Shown piece by piece: positions 16,018 to 25,373 of a DNA stretch of 64,000 nt. Both the position numbers and the translations under genes were made by a program. Position 1 is the stretch's first letter. Each line of letters starts with the position of its first letter. The stretch comes from Blautia sp. Marseille-P3201T. Lineage in GTDB: Bacteria; Bacillota; Clostridia; Lachnospirales; Lachnospiraceae. The stretch is from NCBI RefSeq assembly GCF_900120295.1, contig NZ_LT635469.1, positions 186,001 through 250,000 of the forward strand, given 5' to 3'. The notes beneath the pieces were generated by a model. It was not told the origin of the DNA, made no database searches, and worked only from the letters and a program-made list of their open reading frames with translations.

Positions 16018-18636
16018 TTATCCCTCATAAAATGCCTTTAAGTACATTTCTTTCATTTCACTCATAAGAGGATAGCGTGGGTTTGCGCCGGTACACTGGT
16101 CATTAAATGCGTTTTCTACCATTTCATCTAATGTCGCAAGGAAATCTTTTTCTTCAATTCCGTATTCTTTAATGGTGCGTTTAATTCCCACTTTTTCTTT
16201 CAAATCAGCAATAGCCTTAATAAAGTTTTCAAATACTTCATCATCATCTTTACCTGTAATTCCTATGAAGCGGGCCATTTCGCAGTATCTTTCTTTTGCA
16301 TGAGGATAAGGATACTGGGAGAATGTTCCCATTTTTGTAGGAGCAGGATCTGCATTATATCTCATTACGTGCTCAATGAGCAGGGCATTTGCGATACCGT
16401 GAGGCAGGTGGTGATAAGCTCCCAGCTTGTGTGCCATAGAGTGGCATACACCTAAGAATGCATTAGAGAATGCCATACCTGCAAGGGTAGAAGCGTTTGC
16501 CATTTTTTCACGGGCAATGGGGTCAGCGGCGCCTTTTTCATATGCAGAAGGCAGATAATCAAAAATCAGTTTGGCAGCTTTTAAGGCAAGACCATCGGTA
16601 AAGTCTGTAGCCATAATAGAAGCATAGGCCTCCAGAGCATGTGTCAAGGCATCAATTCCTGAAGCGCTGGTCAGTCCTTTTGGCTGGCCCATCATATAAT
16701 CTGCATCAATAATTGCCATATTTGGCATCAGTTCGTAGTCTGCGATCGGCCATTTTGTTCCTGTGGAAGCATCTGTGATAATGGCAAAAGGAGTTACTTC
16801 AGAACCTGTTCCGGAAGAGGTAGGAATGGCAACCATCATAGCCTTAATACCCATCTTTGGGAACACATAAACACGTTTTCTGATGTCCATGAAATCCATA
16901 GCCAAATCTTCAAATTTACATTCCGGATGTTCGTACATAAGCCACATAATCTTAGCAGCATCCATAGCAGAACCGCCGCCCAGAGCAATAATGGTATCAG
17001 GACCAAAGGCTTTTAACTGTTCCAGACCTTTTTGTGCACACTGTAAAGTCGGATCTGGTGTAACTTCAAAGAAGCAGTCGTAAACAATGCCCATTTCATC
17101 TAATTTATCTGTAATCGGTTTTGTATAACCATTGCTGTAAAGGAAAGTATCCGTAACAATAAATGCTTTCTTTTTGCCATATACATTCTTTAATTCATCT
17201 AAAGCAACAGGCAGACAGCCTTTTTTGAAGTAAACTTTTTCAGGAGAACGGAACCAGAGCATATTTTCTCTCCTTTCTGCAACTGTTTTCGTATTCAGAA
17301 GATGCTTCACACCTACGTTTTCAGAAACAGAGTTTCCGCCATAAGAGCCACAGCCAAGTGTGAGAGATGGCGCAAGCTTGAAGTTATATAAGTCACCAAT
17401 TCCGCCGTGGGAAGAAGGTGTATTTACAAGAATACGACAGGTCTTCATGCGGTCTGCAAAAATATTCAGTTTTTCTGTTTCAGAAGGATGCAGGTAAATG
17501 GATGCTGTATGGCCGTATCCGCCGTCCTTTACCAGCTGGTCTGCCATATCTACAGCAGTTGCAAAATCTTTTGCTTTATAAAGGGCAAGTACAGGAGAGA
17601 GCTTTTCATGAGCAAATGGCTCTGAAACATCTACAGAAGTAACTTCACCAATTAAAATCTTTGCTGTTTTCGGAACGGTAATTCCGGCAAGTTCTGCAAT
17701 AACAGGAGCAGGCTGTCCTACGATTTTCGCATTTACAGTACCGGCTTCTGTAAGAAGAATTTTCCGCACTGCGTCAAGCTCTGTATTATTTAATACATAG
17801 CAGCCACGTTTTACAAATTCTGTTTTTACTGCATCATAAATATCGGCAATGGCAGTTACAGACTGCTCGGACGCACAAATCATACCGTTATCAAAAGTTT
17901 TGGAGTGGATAACGGAGTAAACGGCAGTCTGGATATCACAGGAGCTGTCCATGATTACAGGAACGTTACCGGGACCTACGCCGATTGCCGGTTTTCCGGA
18001 AGAATAAGCGGCTTTTACCATGCCCGGACCGCCTGTGGCAAGAATAACGTCTACGGATTTCATCAATTCATTGGAAAGCTCTAAAGTAGGTTCTTCAATC
18101 CAGCCGATAATGCCTTCCGGAGCGCCTGCTTTTACAGCAGCTTCAAGGATAATTCTGGCAGCTTCTGTGGTACATTTTTTCGCTCTTGGATGAGGGCTGA
18201 TTAAAATGGCGTTTCTGGTCTTTAAGCAAATCAAACACTTATAAATTGCCGTAGAGGTGGGGTTGGTAGTAGGAATAACAGCGCCTACAAGACCTACGGG
18301 TTCTGCGATTTTTTTAATCCCATAAGAAGTATCTTCCTCCACTACACCACAGGTTTTCACTCTTTTGTAAGCGTTGTATGTATACTCTGCTGCGTAGTGA
18401 TTTTTAATTACCTTATCCTCCAATACACCCATTCCTGTTTCTTCGCAGGCAAGTCGTGCAAGAGGAATACGCATTTTGTTGGCTGCCATAGCAGCTTCGA
18501 AGAAAATTTTGTCAACCTGCTCCTGTGTGTAGGCGGCAAATTTTTTCTGCGCTTCCTTCATGGCAGCAATTTTTGCAAGAAGGGCATCTGTGCTGTCAAT
18601 AACAGCGGGTACGATAGTTTCTGCTTTTTTGGTCAT
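16018..18636 (-). CDS. adhE: Bifunctional aldehyde-alcohol dehydrogenase
   Basis: 872 residues, the usual length for AdhE. The N-terminal half is a CoA-acylating aldehyde dehydrogenase with the catalytic Cys in GMICASEQS (about residue 254). The C-terminal half is an iron-dependent alcohol dehydrogenase with GGGSAMDAAK (NAD binding) and the metal-binding region LTHALEAYAS ... HSMAHKLGAYHHLPHGIAN. Together they reduce acetyl-CoA to ethanol and regenerate NAD+ in fermentation; AdhE forms filaments (spirosomes). ATG 18636 sits behind AAGGAGG. A TTAA-N4-TTAA palindrome upstream at 18746 may be a redox-regulator site. Single gene. Confidence 0.97.
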   Translation of the reverse strand: MTKKAETIVPAVIDSTDALLAKIAAMKEAQKKFAAYTQEQVDKIFFEAAMAANKMRIPLARLACEETGMGVLEDKVIKNHYAAEYTYNAYKRVKTCGVVEEDTSYGIKKIAEPVGLVGAVIPTTNPTSTAIYKCLICLKTRNAILISPHPRAKKCTTEAARIILEAAVKAGAPEGIIGWIEEPTLELSNELMKSVDVILATGGPGMVKAAYSSGKPAIGVGPGNVPVIMDSSCDIQTAVYSVIHSKTFDNGMICASEQSVTAIADIYDAVKTEFVKRGCYVLNNTELDAVRKILLTEAGTVNAKIVGQPAPVIAELAGITVPKTAKILIGEVTSVDVSEPFAHEKLSPVLALYKAKDFATAVDMADQLVKDGGYGHTASIYLHPSETEKLNIFADRMKTCRILVNTPSSHGGIGDLYNFKLAPSLTLGCGSYGGNSVSENVGVKHLLNTKTVAERRENMLWFRSPEKVYFKKGCLPVALDELKNVYGKKKAFIVTDTFLYSNGYTKPITDKLDEMGIVYDCFFEVTPDPTLQCAQKGLEQLKAFGPDTIIALGGGSAMDAAKIMWLMYEHPECKFEDLAMDFMDIRKRVYVFPKMGIKAMMVAIPTSSGTGSEVTPFAIITDASTGTKWPIADYELMPNMAIIDADYMMGQPKGLTSASGIDALTHALEAYASIMATDFTDGLALKAAKLIFDYLPSAYEKGAADPIAREKMANASTLAGMAFSNAFLGVCHSMAHKLGAYHHLPHGIANALLIEHVMRYNADPAPTKMGTFSQYPYPHAKERYCEMARFIGITGKDDDEVFENFIKAIADLKEKVGIKRTIKEYGIEEKDFLATLDEMVENAFNDQCTGANPRYPLMSEMKEMYLKAFYEG

Positions 18637-18745
18637 ATAAAATCCTCCTTAACTAATAAATACGATGTACCTGTAAACAGATTTTACCATAAATGAAGGA
18701 TGATATAAAGAAAAAATATTATTAAATTTTTATTTATCTGAAAAT

Positions 18746-18757
18746 TTAACGCGTTAA
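18746..18757. promoter_or_regulatory. Possible Rex operator upstream of adhE
   Basis: Perfect palindrome TTAACGCGTTAA, flanked by A/T-rich bases, 110 bases before the adhE start. Its core TTAA-N4-TTAA matches the inner part of the Rex site described in clostridia (TTGTTAANNNNTTAACAA), and adhE is a typical Rex target. The outer TTG/CAA bases do not match, so the call is tentative. Confidence 0.35.
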
Positions 18758-18771
18758 TGTTTAATAAAAAG

Positions 18772-18815
18772 AAAAAACTGCTATTAGCGTGATATGTTCA
18801 CAATAGCAGTTTTTA
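18772..18815 (-). terminator. Terminator after typA
   Basis: AAAAACTGCTATT pairs with AATAGCAGTTTTT with an inner GTGA/TCAC stem. It lies 25 bases past the typA stop; A and T runs on both sides could make it work in both directions. Confidence 0.75.
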
Positions 18816-18839
18816 TCCTTAATTTATCTATAGATAGAA

Positions 18840-20669
18840 TTATTTTTTAAAGCTCTGTCTTTTTCTGAGACGGGAGTCCAGAATTTTTTTACGGATACGC
18901 AGAGAGTCCGGTGTGATTTCCAGAAGCTCGTCTGTATCAATAAATTCCAACGCCTGTTCCAGACTTAAAACCTTAGGCGGAGTCAGCTTTAAGGCTTCGT
19001 CAGCAGAAGAAGAACGGGTATTGGTAAGGTGTTTTGTCTTACATACGTTTAATTCGATATCTTCTGCTTTACCGCTCTGTCCGATAACCATACCGCTGTA
19101 TACTTTTTCGCCCGGTCCGATAAAGAGTGTACCACGGTCCTGTGCAGAGAAAAGACCGTAAGCTACGGATTCGCCTGTTTCAAAGGCAATAAGAGAACCC
19201 TGTTTGCGGTACTGTAAATCACCTTTGTATGGAGCATAGCCGTCAAATGCAGTATTTAAAATACCGGAGCCTTTTGTTGAGGTCATAAATTCACCTCGGA
19301 AACCAATCAGTCCTCTGGATGGAATATTGAATTCCAGACGTGTTGTTCCGTCACTGGCAGGGCTCATACCCTGAAGTTCACCTTTTCTTTCACTTAAACG
19401 CTGAATAATCGTACCGGAAAATTCTTCCGGAACATCCACATAAGCGATTTCCATAGGTTCTAATTTTTTTCCTCGTTCATCTTCGTGATAGATAACTTCC
19501 GCTTTACTTACGGCAAATTCGTAACCTTCACGTCTCATATTTTCAATTAAAACAGATAAATGAAGCTCTCCACGTCCGGAAACCTTGAAGCAGTCTGTGC
19601 TTTCAGTGTCTTCTACACGAAGACTGACATCTGTGTTTAATTCACGCATCAGACGTTCTCTTAAATGACGGGAAGTGATAAATTTACCTTCCTGTCCTGC
19701 AAACGGACTGTCATTTACAATAAAGTTCATGGAAATGGTAGGCTCTGAAATCTTCTGGAACGGAATTGGTTCGGGATTTTCAGGGGAGCACAGTGTATCT
19801 CCAATATGAATATCCGCAATACCTGAAATGGCAACAATAGAGCCGATACCTGCTTCCTTTACTTCCACTTTATTTAAACCTTCAAACTCATAGAGCTTGC
19901 TGATTTTTACTTTTTTCATTTTATCCGGATCATGATGGTTTACCAGCATAACCTCCTGATTAACGGAGAGCTTTCCGTTTTCTACTTTACCTACGCCGAT
20001 ACGTCCCACATATTCGTTGTAATCAATGGTGCTGATTAAGGTCTGTGTCGGGGCATCCGGGTCACCGGTAGGTGCAGGAATGTATTTTAAAATTGTTTCA
20101 AATAAAGGCTCCATGCTTTCCGGTGTATCGCTTAAATCCAGAACAGCGTGTCCTGCTTTTGCAGACGCATATAAGAACGGGCAGTCTAACTGTTCGTCAG
20201 ATGCGTCTAAATCCATAAGAAGCTCTAAAACCTCGTCAATTACTTCATCAGGACGAGCCTCCGGACGGTCAATCTTGTTAATACATACAATAACATGAAG
20301 GTCTAATTCCAGAGCTTTTTTCAGAACAAATTTTGTCTGAGGCATAGCACCTTCAAAAGCATCTACTAAAAGGATAACGCCGTCTACCATTTTTAATACA
20401 CGTTCTACCTCGCCGCCGAAATCTGCATGTCCCGGTGTATCAATAATGTTGATTTTTGTGTCCTTGTAATATACGGCAGTGTTTTTGGATAAAATGGTAA
20501 TACCACGTTCTCTTTCAATATCGTTGGAGTCCATGACACGTTCCTGTACTGCCTGATTTTCACGGAAAACACCGCTCTGGCGAAGAAGCTGGTCAACCAG
20601 AGTTGTTTTACCGTGGTCAACATGGGCAATAATCGCCACGTTTCTGATATCTTCTCTTGCTGTTTTCAT
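18840..20669 (-). CDS. typA: Translational GTPase TypA/BipA
   Basis: 609 residues, full length for the family. N-terminal GTPase domain with [15 protein letters not shown] (G1), DIERERGIT (G2), DTPGHADF (G3) and NKIDRP (G4), followed by EF-G-like domain II, a domain V and the unique C-terminal domain ending with basic residues. Ribosome-associated GTPase linked to 50S assembly and stress or low-temperature growth. ATG 20669 is behind an AGAGGT site. Monocistronic; copy B of the hairpin repeat lies in its 5' intergenic region. Confidence 0.97.
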   Translation of the reverse strand: MKTAREDIRNVAIIAHVDHGKTTLVDQLLRQSGVFRENQAVQERVMDSNDIERERGITILSKNTAVYYKDTKINIIDTPGHADFGGEVERVLKMVDGVILLVDAFEGAMPQTKFVLKKALELDLHVIVCINKIDRPEARPDEVIDEVLELLMDLDASDEQLDCPFLYASAKAGHAVLDLSDTPESMEPLFETILKYIPAPTGDPDAPTQTLISTIDYNEYVGRIGVGKVENGKLSVNQEVMLVNHHDPDKMKKVKISKLYEFEGLNKVEVKEAGIGSIVAISGIADIHIGDTLCSPENPEPIPFQKISEPTISMNFIVNDSPFAGQEGKFITSRHLRERLMRELNTDVSLRVEDTESTDCFKVSGRGELHLSVLIENMRREGYEFAVSKAEVIYHEDERGKKLEPMEIAYVDVPEEFSGTIIQRLSERKGELQGMSPASDGTTRLEFNIPSRGLIGFRGEFMTSTKGSGILNTAFDGYAPYKGDLQYRKQGSLIAFETGESVAYGLFSAQDRGTLFIGPGEKVYSGMVIGQSGKAEDIELNVCKTKHLTNTRSSSADEALKLTPPKVLSLEQALEFIDTDELLEITPDSLRIRKKILDSRLRKRQSFKK

Positions 20670-20698
20670 AATTAACCTCTTTTCTCTTTATGTTGTCA

Positions 20699-20846
20699 AG
20701 GTGTTGTTGTATTAAAACATATCCGGAAATATTGATACATTTTACGCTCAGTCTGCGCTCACTTTGAGCTTTTAATCTCAAAGCGTGCTCGAAAAATTCG
20801 CTAAAAGGCATCAACATTACCGAATTATGTTAGCATAAAAACACCT
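20699..20846. repeat. Long-hairpin repeat, copy B
   Basis: 148-base imperfect palindrome, ends AGGTGTT / AACACCT, core 20733-20812 shared with the other copies. Unlike the others it lies between divergently transcribed genes (typA and the SSB-like gene), so a simple terminator role does not explain it. The rest of the 340-base gap (20847-21010) shows no gene. Confidence 0.78.
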
Positions 20847-21010
20847 GTATTTTTAGTAAAATCCGGATTTTATTCTATCATACTTAACTGTAAATACAAA
20901 GGGGGAAAAAGATTTTTTTAAAAATTTTAAAAAAAGTGGTTCTAAAACAGCAGGCAGATGAATAGATATGATATAGACAAGATACCAGAAAGAGGAAGGG
21001 GAAACAAATC

Positions 21011-21637
21011 ATGGCAGATAAAATTATTGAAAACAATCAGGTGTCCATTATGGGAAAGGTAGCGTCAGGCTTTACATTCAGTCATCAGGTATACGGAGAG
21101 GGATTTTACCTGGTAGACGTATTGGTGAAGCGACTCAGCGACTCCGAGGACAGAATACCTTTGATGGTTTCAGAACGTTTGGTAGACGTTACACAGGATT
21201 ATGAAGGGGAATACATTATGGTACAGGGACAGTTCCGTTCCTACAACCGCCACGAAGAGAAGAAAAACAGACTGGTACTTTCTGTTTTTGTAAGAGAGCT
21301 GACTTTTGTGGAGGAAGCAGATGACTCCATTAAAACAAACCAGATTTTCCTGGACGGATATATCTGCAAACCGCCGGTATACAGGAAAACACCGCTGGGA
21401 AGAGAAATCGCAGATCTTTTACTGGCAGTGAACAGACCTTATGGAAAATCAGACTACATACCTTGTATATGCTGGGGAAGAAATGCCCGCTATGCATCTG
21501 CATTTGAAGTGGGTGGTCATGTGTTAATCTGGGGCAGAATTCAGAGCAGAGAATATATTAAAAAATTAGGAGAAAATGAAACGGAAAAGAGAGTCGCTTA
21601 TGAGGTTTCTGTAAGCAAATTAGAATATGCGGATTAA
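21011..21637 (+). CDS. Single-stranded DNA-binding protein-like (OB fold)
   Basis: 208 residues that look like two OB-type beta-barrel halves; the second contains LGREIADLLLAVNRPYGKSDYIPCICWGRNARYA, which matches the SSB-type pattern in which a conserved strand precedes a CICWG-like segment. The acidic C-terminal tip of true SSB is missing (it ends in KLEYAD). Such proteins occur next to or instead of a second SSB in Lachnospiraceae; role in DNA repair or recombination is inferred. ATG preceded by GAGGAAGGGG. Stands alone. Confidence 0.65.
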   Translation: MADKIIENNQVSIMGKVASGFTFSHQVYGEGFYLVDVLVKRLSDSEDRIPLMVSERLVDVTQDYEGEYIMVQGQFRSYNRHEEKKNRLVLSVFVRELTFVEEADDSIKTNQIFLDGYICKPPVYRKTPLGREIADLLLAVNRPYGKSDYIPCICWGRNARYASAFEVGGHVLIWGRIQSREYIKKLGENETEKRVAYEVSVSKLEYAD

Positions 21638-21660
21638 ATTTGTCAAGATTTATTGTTAGG

Positions 21661-21689
21661 TTGCAATATTTGCTTAGGTGTAGTAATAT
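21661..21689 (+). promoter_or_regulatory. Promoter of the dap operon
   Basis: TTGCAA (21661-21666), 17-base spacer, TAATAT (21684-21689), 60 bases before the adenosyltransferase-like gene. Confidence 0.45.
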
Positions 21690-21748
21690 ATACACAGCTC
21701 TTAATAAAGTAAAACAAGGAAAAGGCAGTCTGTAAGAGGTGTATAACT

Positions 21749-22240
21749 ATGGATGAAGAAAAGGGATTGACCCAGATTTACTGCGGTCCGGGAAAAGGGA
21801 AAACCAGCGTGGCAATCGGTCAGGCAATTCGTGCAGTGGGTCATGGGAAACGGGCCATTGTAATTCAGTTTTTAAAAGGAAGGGCAACTTCCAGATTAGA
21901 TTATTTAAATGCAATGGAGCCTGAGGTTCGTCTGTTTCGTTTTGAGAAAAAAGATAAATACTATGAAGATTTAACAGAAGAAGAAAAGAAAGAGGAGAAC
22001 CTGAATATTCGAAATGGTTTGAATTTTGCAAGAAAAGTATTGTTGACAGAAGAATGTGATATGCTAATTCTTGATGAAATTCTGGGGGCTTTAGAATTCG
22101 GCATTGTTTCAGAGGAAGAAATTGAAAGTTTGATTAAGGCGAAAGATGATGAAACAGAGCTGATTATGACAGGAAATGTTGTGACAGAAGCTTTGAAAAA
22201 TGCAGCGGACAGAGTAGTTTCGCTGGAAGTCATTAAATAA
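21749..22240 (+). CDS. Corrinoid adenosyltransferase-like ATPase (CobO/BtuR family)
   Basis: 163-residue P-loop protein: GPGKGKTSVAIGQAIRAVGHG, then VIQFLKG, and the acidic CDMLILDEI. This is the pattern of ATP:cob(I)alamin adenosyltransferases of the CobA type, which make adenosylcobalamin. The protein is slightly short (about 170-200 usual). No other cobalamin gene is nearby; instead dapA starts 60 bases downstream and dapB follows, which makes a direct role in lysine synthesis or an unrelated nucleotide-binding function worth considering. The family assignment is firm, the substrate is not. Confidence 0.75.
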   Translation: MDEEKGLTQIYCGPGKGKTSVAIGQAIRAVGHGKRAIVIQFLKGRATSRLDYLNAMEPEVRLFRFEKKDKYYEDLTEEEKKEENLNIRNGLNFARKVLLTEECDMLILDEILGALEFGIVSEEEIESLIKAKDDETELIMTGNVVTEALKNAADRVVSLEVIK

Positions 22241-22299
22241 GCTGAAAGTCAGAGTATACATACAAAAGAAATAGGAACAGGACAATAAGGAGGAAGAAT

Positions 22300-23190
22300 A
22301 TGTCTATTTTTACAGGTGCGGGTGTGGCGATTGTAACGCCTATGAAGGAAAACGGAGAAGTAAACTTTGAGAAATTGGGAGAAATTCTTGAAGAGCAGAT
22401 TGCAGGACAGACTGATGCAATTATTATCTGCGGAACAACAGGAGAGTCTTCTACTCTGACGCATGAGGAACATTTAGACGCAATTAAATATACCATTGAT
22501 AAAGTAAATAAGAGAATTCCTGTTATTGCTGGAACAGGTTCAAACTGTACACAGACAGCTATTTACCTTTCACAGGAAGCTGAAAAGTACGGAGCAGACG
22601 GATTGCTTTTAGTAACACCATATTATAATAAAGCAACACAGCAGGGATTGATTGCCCATTATACAGCAATTGCAAATTCTGTAAAGCTGCCTATTATTTT
22701 ATACAATGTAGCCAGCCGTACAGGATGTAATATTGAGCCTAAGACGGCTGCTTATCTGGCAGAGCATGTAGAAAATATTGTAGGTATTAAAGAGGCTTCC
22801 GGAAATATTTCCCAGGTGGCTGAAATTGCAGCTCTGACACAGGGTAAGATGGACATTTATTCCGGAAATGACGATCAGATTGTACCAATTCTCTCTCTTG
22901 GAGGAAAAGGTGTTATTTCTGTACTTTCCAACGTAGCTCCAAAATATACACATGATATTGTGGCAAAATTTATGGAAGGCAAAGTAGAAGAAAGCAGAGA
23001 TATGCAGTTGAAAGCATTACCTTTGGTTCATGCACTTTTCTGTGAAGTAAATCCAATTCCGGTAAAAACAGCCTTAAATCTTATGGGAAAAGAAGTAGGT
23101 CCTCTGCGTATGCCAATGACGGAAATGGAAGCTGCTCATCAGGAAGTTTTGAAAAAGGCAATGACAGATTTTGGCATTGAATTAGCATAA
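22300..23190 (+). CDS. dapA: 4-hydroxy-tetrahydrodipicolinate synthase
   Basis: 296-residue TIM-barrel aldolase. Condenses pyruvate with aspartate semialdehyde, the first committed step to lysine and diaminopimelate. Visible: GTTGESSTL, the catalytic Tyr region ILYNVASRTG and the Schiff-base Lys in GIKEASGN. Good AAGGAGG site. Followed 36 bases later by dapB. Confidence 0.97.
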   Translation: MSIFTGAGVAIVTPMKENGEVNFEKLGEILEEQIAGQTDAIIICGTTGESSTLTHEEHLDAIKYTIDKVNKRIPVIAGTGSNCTQTAIYLSQEAEKYGADGLLLVTPYYNKATQQGLIAHYTAIANSVKLPIILYNVASRTGCNIEPKTAAYLAEHVENIVGIKEASGNISQVAEIAALTQGKMDIYSGNDDQIVPILSLGGKGVISVLSNVAPKYTHDIVAKFMEGKVEESRDMQLKALPLVHALFCEVNPIPVKTALNLMGKEVGPLRMPMTEMEAAHQEVLKKAMTDFGIELA

Positions 23191-23226
23191 AGGAGCAGGA
23201 ATACGCGAAGGAAAAGAGGAAAAAAG

Positions 23227-23985
23227 ATGGTCAGAATAGTAATGAATGGCTGTAATGGTCACATGGGACGTGTGATTTCAGAGCTTGTAAAAAAGGATGA
23301 AAATGCGGAAATTGCAGCGGGAATTGATGTTGCAGATATGGGAATTCATGATTATCCGGTCTATACCAGTGTTTTTGATTGCGATAGAGATGCAGATGTT
23401 ATGATTGATTTTTCTTCACCAAAAGCAACAGATAATGTGCTGAAATATTGTGTGGAGAAAAAACTTCCGTTAGTGCTGTGTACAACAGGTTTGTCTGAGG
23501 AACAGCTGAACAGTGTAAAAAAAGCTTCCGAAGAAACAGCAGTGCTTCGCTCTGCAAATATGTCTTTGGGAATTAATACACTTTTAAAGCTTTTGCAGGA
23601 TGCAGCAAAAGTTTTGGCGACTGCGGGATTTGATATGGAAATTGTAGAGCGTCATCATAATTTAAAAGTGGATGCACCAAGCGGAACAGCTCTTGCTCTT
23701 GCTGACAGCTTAAATGAAGCAATGGATAATGAATATCATTATGTTTATGACAGAAGTCAGAAAAGGGAAAAGAGAGAGAGTAAGGAAATCGGAATTTCTG
23801 CAGTACGCGGTGGAACTATTGTAGGTGATCATGAAGTGATTTTTGCAGGTCCGGATGAAGTAATTGAATTCAGACATACGGCTTATTCAAAAACCGTCTT
23901 TGCGAAAGGTGCAGTAGAGGCTGCGAAATTTTTAAGCGGAAAACCGGCAGGCTTATATAATATGAGTCATGTAATTGATAAATAA
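23227..23985 (+). CDS. dapB: 4-hydroxy-tetrahydrodipicolinate reductase
   Basis: 252 residues. Rossmann fold with the nucleotide-binding start NGCNGHMGRV, IDFSSPKAT, and the DapB signature ERHHNLKVDAPSGTAL. Reduces the DapA product with NAD(P)H. Cotranscribed with dapA by spacing. Confidence 0.97.
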   Translation: MVRIVMNGCNGHMGRVISELVKKDENAEIAAGIDVADMGIHDYPVYTSVFDCDRDADVMIDFSSPKATDNVLKYCVEKKLPLVLCTTGLSEEQLNSVKKASEETAVLRSANMSLGINTLLKLLQDAAKVLATAGFDMEIVERHHNLKVDAPSGTALALADSLNEAMDNEYHYVYDRSQKREKRESKEIGISAVRGGTIVGDHEVIFAGPDEVIEFRHTAYSKTVFAKGAVEAAKFLSGKPAGLYNMSHVIDK

Positions 23986-24063
23986 AATGTTTTTAAACTA
24001 TGTATAAAACAATTGGATTTGCAGATATTAACAGCAGAACTTAATAGAAAGGAGTTTCATGAA

Positions 24064-24342
24064 ATGAAAAAACTGATATTAGGACTGCTGTTATCAACCA
24101 TGCTTTGCGTAACTGCCTGTGGCAATGATACTACATCAGATAATACAACAGATAAGGGTGTAGTAGGAGATACCGGAGAGGCTCTAAAAGATGGAGCTGA
24201 AAAGCTGGGAAATGATGTTCGTGATGGAGTAGATGATGTAGGAGACTCTCTTGAGCGGAATATGGACAATGCTACAGGAAGTGAGAATTCATCAGAAAAC
24301 AGCAATGCAATGGGAACCGGAAACGGAAATGCAACAAGATAG
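24064..24342 (+). CDS. Small hypothetical lipoprotein
   Basis: 92 residues: signal peptide with lipobox (VTAC, Cys at about residue 19) and a short acidic, Asn/Gly/Asp/Ser-rich extracellular part with no recognised domain. It contains repeated amphipathic segments (LKDGAEKLGNDVRDGVDDVGDSLERN). Start at ATG 24064 behind AAAGGAG; an upstream in-frame start at 24013 would place the signal peptide too far in. A terminator follows. Function unknown. Confidence 0.7.
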   Translation: MKKLILGLLLSTMLCVTACGNDTTSDNTTDKGVVGDTGEALKDGAEKLGNDVRDGVDDVGDSLERNMDNATGSENSSENSNAMGTGNGNATR

Positions 24343-24381
24343 AAATAGAGAGTCTGTTTTGAACAGGCTCTTTTCTATTTC
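24342..24381 (+). terminator. Terminator after the small lipoprotein
   Basis: GAAATAGA-AG-CTGTT pairs with AACAG-CT-TCTATTTC, with a TTTT run inside the 3' arm. Confidence 0.65.
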
Positions 24382-24434
24382 ATAAGAAATTGCTGTTTCA
24401 AAATATAATCATTTTGTAAATTTTCTAAAAACTA

Positions 24435-24463
24435 TTGAATAAATGAAGGAATATTGGTATAAT
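24435..24463 (+). promoter_or_regulatory. Promoter of hpf
   Basis: TTGAAT (24435-24440), 17-base spacer, TATAAT (24458-24463), 62 bases upstream of the hpf start. Confidence 0.6.
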
Positions 24464-24525
24464 AATAGCACATTACAAGAACTGGTAAAGCTCTTGTAAA
24501 ATATACGTAAAAGGGGTTGGACATA

Positions 24526-25056
24526 ATGAAGTTTATTATAAGTGGAAAGAATATTGAGGTTACACAGGGGCTTAGAAGTGCAGTAGAAGATAAGCTGGGA
24601 AAACTGGAAAAGTACTTCACGTCTGACACAGAAATAATTGTTACTTTAAGTGTTGAAAAAGAAAGACAGAAAATCGAGGTTACAATTCCTGTAAAAGGAA
24701 ATATCATTCGTTCCGAACAGGTAAGCAGTGATATGTATGTTTCTATCGATTTGGTAGAGGAAATTATCGAAAGACAGTTGAGAAAGTACAAAAATAAAAT
24801 TATTGATAAAAAACAAAGTGCAGGATTTCAGCCGGAATTTGTTGAAAAAGATTACGAAGAAGATACAAATGAAATCAAAATTATTCGTACTAAGAAATTT
24901 GGATTTAAACCAATGTATCCGGAAGATGCCTGCGTACAGATGGAATTGCTGGGACATAATTTCTTTGTTTTCTTAAATGCAGAAACAGAAGAAGTAAATG
25001 TAGTTTATAAGAGAAAAGGAAATACTTATGGATTAATCGAACCGGATTTCGGTTGA
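24526..25056 (+). CDS. hpf: Ribosome hibernation promoting factor, long form
   Basis: 176 residues. An N-terminal HPF/YfiA RNA-binding domain (ISGKNIEVTQGLRSAVEDKLGKLEKYF) and a C-terminal dimerisation domain (IIRTKKFGFKPMYPEDACVQMELLGHNFFVF) joined by a linker. Long-form HPF alone joins two 70S ribosomes into an inactive 100S dimer in stationary phase. ATG 24526 has AAGGGG upstream; a TTG at 24517 overlaps that site. Own promoter and terminator. Confidence 0.95.
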   Translation: MKFIISGKNIEVTQGLRSAVEDKLGKLEKYFTSDTEIIVTLSVEKERQKIEVTIPVKGNIIRSEQVSSDMYVSIDLVEEIIERQLRKYKNKIIDKKQSAGFQPEFVEKDYEEDTNEIKIIRTKKFGFKPMYPEDACVQMELLGHNFFVFLNAETEEVNVVYKRKGNTYGLIEPDFG

Positions 25057-25080
25057 TAAATAGAATAGGGTAGGAAAGAT

Positions 25081-25128
25081 GGGGCTGTTGCTTTAAACAT
25101 TATGTACTTAAAGCGGCAGCTCCTTTTT
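25081..25128 (+). terminator. Terminator of hpf, member of a repeated terminator family
   Basis: GGGGCTGTTGCTTTAA pairs (with G-U) with TTAAAGCGGCAGCTCC, then TTTTT. The same GGAGCTGTCGC/GCGACAGCTCC arms recur at 31203-31361, 40864-40916 and, in part, at 60541. Confidence 0.85.
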
Positions 25129-25299
25129 GCTGTATGGGAAATAATGTCCTATAAAATGAAAAATGTTCCTCATGTAAGAAAACTGTAAGGTTTGTGTGAT
25201 AAAATAATATAAAACGGAGGATATGAAAAAGGAGTAGTTTCGCCTGGCAGTGAAAAGTATAAAGCGAAATGAAGATATACTAGGGCAGCCTTTTTTTTC

Positions 25300-25328
25300 T
25301 TGTGTTAAAAGAAGGAAAGTGATACAAT
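25300..25328 (+). promoter_or_regulatory. Promoter of secA
   Basis: TTGTGT (25300-25305), 17-base spacer, TACAAT (25323-25328), 46 bases before secA. The stretch 25129-25299 upstream has no gene; it holds a strong GGAGG site followed by a four-codon frame (25223-25237) and a T-octet at 25291, whose meaning is unclear. Confidence 0.5.
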
Positions 25329-25373
25329 AAGGTTTAGTAATGTTAAAATTAGATAGTTTTAGGAGTATGTCAC

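Noticed and set aside
20617-20817. Minus-strand 66-codon frame upstream of typA
   Set aside because: It runs through hairpin repeat copy B and into typA in another frame; no homology or ribosome site.
22241-22299. Possible lysine riboswitch before dapA
   Set aside because: Only 59 bases separate dapA from the upstream gene, too short for an L-box, and no such fold is visible.
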